Source of the DNA: an uncultured Candidatus Entotheonella sp.
GTDB taxonomy: Bacteria > Tectomicrobia > Entotheonellia > Entotheonellales > Entotheonellaceae
Assembly (NCBI GenBank): GCA_951828535.1
Contig: OX639990.1
Coordinates: forward strand, 359,300-423,299
Length of the DNA: 64,000 bases
Reading direction: 5' to 3'
The notes below the pieces were generated by a model, which was given only the letters and a program-made list of their open reading frames with translations, was not told the DNA's origin and ran no database searches. Both the position numbers and the translations under genes were made by a program. Of the stretch, positions 61,245-64,000 are shown one piece after another (positions within the stretch are counted from its first letter, which is position 1; every line of letters begins with the position of its first letter).

Positions 61245-61368
61245 GGGAGCCGTTCCTTCCTCCGCAGGGATCGTGCAAGTGGGTATCTTGGCCAGGGATT
61301 CTGGCTGGATCTGTCCATTATCAATTCTGAGTAACACACTTGTAAACCGTGCGACCGAGGCCGTTGGG

Positions 61369-61397
61369 TTGCCAAGACCGGATCGGCGGGATATAGT
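61369..61397 (+). promoter_or_regulatory. promoter of smpB
   Basis: TTGCCA (61369-61374), 17-base spacer and TATAGT (61392-61397), about 33 bases before the smpB ATG. Both boxes match five of six consensus positions. Confidence 0.55.
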
Positions 61398-61429
61398 AAC
61401 CGCCTTATCTCAGGAGAAGGGTCGGACGC

Positions 61430-61891
61430 ATGGCAGACAAGGGTGGAAAGAAAATCATCTGCGTCAACAGGCGGGCGCGCTTCGACTACGCCATCGACGA
61501 GGTATTCGAGGCGGGCCTCGTTTTGCAGGGGACGGAAGTCAAATCCCTGCGGGCCGGCCGGGCGACCTTGAAGGATGCCTACGCCGAGGCCCGCGACGGT
61601 GAGATGTTTTTGCTGCATGCGCACATCAATCAGTACGAACAGGCCAACCGCTTCAACCACGAGCCGGAACGGCCCCGCAAGCTCCTCCTGCACAAGCGCG
61701 AGATTCACCGTCTCGCCGGCAAGGCGCAGGAACGCGGGCTGACGCTGATTCCGACCCGTATGTATTTCAGCCGCGGCAAGGCCAAGGTCGAACTGGGCCT
61801 TGCCAAGGGTAAGCGGCAGTACGACAAGCGGCAGGACATGAAACGCCGCGACGCGCAGCGCGACATCGCGCGGGCGCTGGCCGGTGAGTAA
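61430..61891 (+). CDS. smpB: SsrA-binding protein SmpB
   Basis: The 153-aa protein binds tmRNA and delivers it to stalled ribosomes. It has the SmpB opening KIICVNRRARFDYAIDEVFEAGLVLQGTEVKSLRAG, shown here only in part, plus NQYEQANRFNHEPERPRKLLLHKREI, LIPTRMYFSRGKAKVELGLAKGKRQYDKR and a Lys/Arg-rich tail that folds into the ribosome. AGGAGAAGG precedes the ATG. The tmRNA gene begins nine bases after its stop, as in many bacteria. Confidence 0.97.
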   Translation: MADKGGKKIICVNRRARFDYAIDEVFEAGLVLQGTEVKSLRAGRATLKDAYAEARDGEMFLLHAHINQYEQANRFNHEPERPRKLLLHKREIHRLAGKAQERGLTLIPTRMYFSRGKAKVELGLAKGKRQYDKRQDMKRRDAQRDIARALAGE

Positions 61892-61900
61892 CCACCAAAA

Positions 61901-62260
61901 GGGGGCGAAAGGATTTCGACGGGGGTACATGACGTTACGGTTGCATGCCGAGGACTCCGCTGGCCTCGTAAAAAAGCGGAACAAAACATAATCGCCAACG
62001 ATTATGAGGTAGCCCTGGCCGCTTAATCCCGGCCAGCGTCTCCCTGTCACTTGCCCACGGTGTCAGGATCAGGCGTCACGATGTGGGATAGCCCGTGTTC
62101 CCCCTGCCTGGGGAGAGCACGGTGCGAAATTAATCCAGGCTAGCGTCTTCCTTGCCCGGCTGGGGAGGTCGGGGAGAGGCGAAATCATCTTCCCCATGCT
62201 AAGCATGTAGACACTGTAACCGAAGGCTTTCGGACGCGGGTTCGATTCCCGCCGCCTCCA
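61901..62260 (+). ncRNA. ssrA: transfer-messenger RNA (tmRNA)
   Basis: The 5' end GGGGGCG pairs with the 3' end CGCCTCC, followed by discriminator A at 62260; CCA is not encoded. GGATTTCGACGGGGG and GGTTCGATTCC form the D-like and T arms. The tag reading frame, 61994-62026, encodes ANDYEVALAA and stops at TAA. The 360-base length is typical, and pseudoknot regions lie between. The 3' end abuts an integrase remnant, so it is probably a phage or island attachment site. Confidence 0.96.
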
Positions 62261-62284
62261 CTCCCTCCAATTCGTGTAACTCCC

Positions 62285-62760
62285 TTAATTAGTACGAGTT
62301 ACAGAACATTCATCGTCCGCCGTGAGTCGATTTGGCACTCCTCTGGCACTCCAAACCAAATTTGCGATGCCTTCCACGAGCTCCTGGCGCCGTCCCAACT
62401 GCGCCTGTACATACCGCTGCATGGTCAGCATCGGGGTGGCGTAGGTCGCCCGCCAGGAGCGAAAAACCAGTACGCCGTCAGGACTGACTTTCCCGATGCC
62501 AGCTTCCTGGATATCGCGGTGGAAGGTCCGCGTGGGATGCGAGGGCACTTGCAACAAGGGTTCGGAAGGGGAGGTGCCGGTGCCCGCCAGTTTCTCCAAC
62601 AGGTAGCGGGGCAGAGGCTGGAACCCGGGCCGGCGGTTCTTCGTCAATTCGGCCTCCAGCCGCAGGCCGCCCCGGTTGAGGTCCAGATGCCGATGCTACA
62701 GATCCGGCGCCTGATGTCGAGAAGGGTCGTCGTCCAGGCAAGCGGGGGAGTTCGATTCCA
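62285..62760 (-). pseudogene. decayed tyrosine-recombinase (integrase) remnant
   Basis: The minus strand reads HRHLDLNRGGLRLEAELTKNRR, then PGFQPLPRYLLEKL, DGVLVFRSWRATYAT and TMQRYVQAQLGRRQEL, which match the C-terminal catalytic domain of phage-type integrases. It is broken: a TAG at 62698-62696 interrupts the frame, the HxLR motif reads RSWR, and the stretch with the second His between RATYAT and the Tyr of MQRY is missing. It starts 25 bases from the tmRNA 3' end, the classical position of an integrase at an ssrA attachment site. Confidence 0.6.
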
Positions 62761-63311
62761 GAATAGGCATGCGCGGCGCCGGGATCGCCGTACTAGGGGA
62801 TCAGGCGCGGCTGTGGTACGGGCCTGCCCCATATCCGGATCGTTTCGGAACGCCAGGGCGTCTCCCGAATGAGTGTCCGCAGCAAGCGCCCTGGAGTCCT
62901 GATGCAGCGCGTTGCGAAGCATCGCGAGTTCGGCGTCAGGCAGCGGGATCGGTTCGAAGTCGGCTGCGAAAAGGTCCTTCACGCGGGAAGTCGGAAGCCT
63001 TTCGGCTCGGGGATTGACCGCGCATGTCACGGGGAAGGGCGGGGGCGGCGTTTGCCACGTCATCGGCGGCGGGTGCAAGATTGTCACATGGCGGAAAGTC
63101 GCCGTCGTAAACGGGAAAATCGTCAAGCAGATCCTGTGCCGAGGGAAAGCGCGTTCGCCAGGCGGTCGATCTCTTCGGGGCTCCGGATGTAGCCGTCAAA
63201 ACCCGCCCAATCGGGGTCGTCAGGCGCGTATACCCAGGGTCTGCGGGACGCCGACATCCTCAAGCGAAATGGCTTGGTCAGGCCACGAGGCAAGCGCCGC
63301 CGCGTGCCGCA
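62761..63311. other. degenerate intergenic region with frame-shifted coding debris
   Basis: No intact gene is present. On the minus strand several protein-like pieces lie in different frames: PWVYAPDDPDWAGFDGYIRS then SPEEIDRLANA (about 63126-63240), RFPSAQDLLDDFPVYDGDFPP (about 63085-63150) and VKDLFAADFEPIPLPDAEL (about 62925-62985). The last is like the N terminus of AlkB-type dioxygenases, but this is a weak resemblance. The pieces suggest one or more genes decayed by frameshifts after insertion at the tmRNA. Confidence 0.35.
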
Positions 63312-63590
63312 TTCGGCGTGCTGCCCACGGCCGGCGGGTTGATCTTCAACGACACCTATGACGGCTTTGCGGAAGCCCTGGACGCGCGGGCCGGCAGAGT
63401 CTTGTGGCAGTTCAACACCGGTTCCGGCCACAACGGCGGGATCATTTCCTACGAGGCCGGCGGCAGGCAATACGTCGCCGTTGCTTCCGGTCATGGTTCC
63501 TACGTGGGTGGGGGAACTGCCGCGGCATTCGCGGACAAGCTGCTGCATTACGAGCAGAGCGCCGCGCTGGTGGCGTTTGAACTCCCATAA
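63312..63590 (+). pseudogene. 3' fragment of a PQQ-dependent dehydrogenase gene
   Basis: The 3' piece encodes about 90 residues typical of the last propeller blade of quinoprotein alcohol dehydrogenases: PTAGGLIFNDTYDGFAEALDA, GRVLWQFNTGSGHNGG, then GGRQYVAVASGHGSYVGGG and the end ALVAFELP. There is no ribosome site or upstream coding part, and the sequence before it is unrelated. It is not a copy of the two intact dehydrogenases of this window, whose last blade reads differently (GQYVVQ-type), so it probably came from another, more standard quinoprotein gene. Confidence 0.6.
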
Positions 63591-63674
63591 CCACCAACCC
63601 AGGCGGGGCAAGCAGTGTCAATGCTGTCTGGTCCCGCCTCATGGCTCGTTGAGGAACACTGCGACTCCGGAGAT

Positions 63675-63694
63675 GGCGCGGCCTTTGCCGCGCC
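63675..63694. terminator. eight-pair GC hairpin
   Basis: GGCGCGGC (63675-63682) and GCCGCGCC (63687-63694) pair perfectly around a CTTT loop. It lies between the quinoprotein fragment and the stop of the substrate-binding protein gene on the minus strand and may end the latter message. No T-run is present. Confidence 0.45.
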
Positions 63695-63711
63695 GATTCT
63701 GACCGCGCTTG

Positions 63712-64000
63712 TCAGCGCCGCAGACCCAGTTCCTTGGCGCGGCGCAGGAGGATATCCGAGCGATCGGAAAAGAGCTGCAGGTTGTCCTTCGTGACGACCG
63801 CCTTGCCGGTATTCACCAGTGGCGGCAAATTTAGCCGCTCAAGACGCGCCCAAGCGATCGCCGCGGTCAGATAGGCCTGGTTGTACAGCTCCTGCTCAAC
63901 GGCATAGATAATGAAGCCCTTGTCGATACCCTCGTTGATGTCGGGGCCTGTATCAAAACCACCAACGGGGATCTCGTCTGGAGCGAAACCTGCCTGCTCG
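63712..64000 (-). CDS. ABC-type sugar substrate-binding protein, C-terminal part
   Basis: About 95 codons from the C terminus are visible and the gene continues past the right edge. It reads EIPVGGFDTGPDINEGIDKG, then FIIYAVEQELYNQAYLTAAIA and NTGKAVVTKDNLQLF, which match the periplasmic-binding-protein class of sugar ABC transporters and LacI-type sensors (VGGFDTxPxxxxxIxxGxIxxxVxQxPxxQG pattern). The usual QQP after the third strand reads EQE. The stop is at 63714-63712. This partial gene is the only intact-looking coding sequence after the tmRNA. Confidence 0.75.
   Translation of the reverse strand, partial: EQAGFAPDEIPVGGFDTGPDINEGIDKGFIIYAVEQELYNQAYLTAAIAWARLERLNLPPLVNTGKAVVTKDNLQLFSDRSDILLRRAKELGLRR

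Overview
The window is about 64 kb of GC-rich bacterial chromosome (roughly 60% by eye), densely coded and mostly housekeeping or metabolic in content. Cell-envelope genes point to a Gram-negative: a type II secretion secretin and inner-membrane platform, periplasmic quinoprotein dehydrogenases with a c-type cytochrome, a diheme lipoprotein cytochrome and the murein-recycling ligase Mpl. The tmRNA tag reads ANDYEVALAA, a proteobacteria-like tag. The mix of DUF1501/DUF1800 pairs, luciferase-like flavin enzymes, TRAP binding proteins, CocE hydrolase and phytanoyl-CoA dioxygenase resembles uncultured proteobacteria-like lineages (Tectomicrobia or deltaproteobacteria-like), but I cannot fix the taxon from sequence alone.

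Layout. 1-3246 (minus): NHL-repeat protein, DUF1501 and DUF1800, behind a near-consensus promoter. 3388-14050 (minus): a type II secretion-like operon in the order AAA ATPase, TPR protein, GspC, D, E, F, L, M, with no pseudopilin genes. 14132-16446: recJ, a diheme cytochrome lipoprotein and tRNA-Gly(CCC). 16633-21000: LLM flavin oxidoreductase, SLC13/TrkA-C transporter, PNPOx-like protein, SDR. 21198-27069: CinA-like protein, LD-carboxypeptidase, serine hydrolase, mpl, DUF3047, DinB-like and RRM proteins. 27271-33467 (minus): metH followed by two Rieske proteins and two membrane proteins. 33582-38534: alpha/beta hydrolase, ketopantoate-reductase-like protein, CocE-type hydrolase, TRAP binding protein. 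38608-43470: small secreted protein and two paralogous PQQ dehydrogenases flanking a cytochrome c. 43599-49556 (minus): aceE, aceF, lpd, a SelW-like selenoprotein and tRNA-Phe. 49689-53491 (minus): hydantoinase, second ketopantoate-reductase-like protein, phytanoyl-CoA dioxygenase-like protein and a 61-aa protein. 53675-61244: cyclophilin, YceI-like protein, second DUF1800/DUF1501 pair, second TRAP binding protein, SMP-30 lactonase and HpaI-type aldolase. 61430-62260: smpB and ssrA. From 62285 the sequence becomes decayed: an integrase remnant against the tmRNA end, scrambled frames, a quinoprotein tail and, at the right edge, the 3' end of a substrate-binding protein.

The most notable single item is a Rdx/SelW-family gene at 43745-43975 whose CxxU motif is encoded with an in-frame UGA and is followed by a SECIS-like hairpin; a conventional gene caller would truncate it. 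The second is the pair of quinoprotein dehydrogenases, which carry the Asp-x-Asp signature associated with lanthanide-dependent enzymes, replace the usual metal-ligand Glu by Asp, lack the vicinal Cys pair and share matching promoters. The third is the metH-Rieske gene run, which pairs B12-dependent methionine synthesis with an unrecognised Rieske/membrane redox module.
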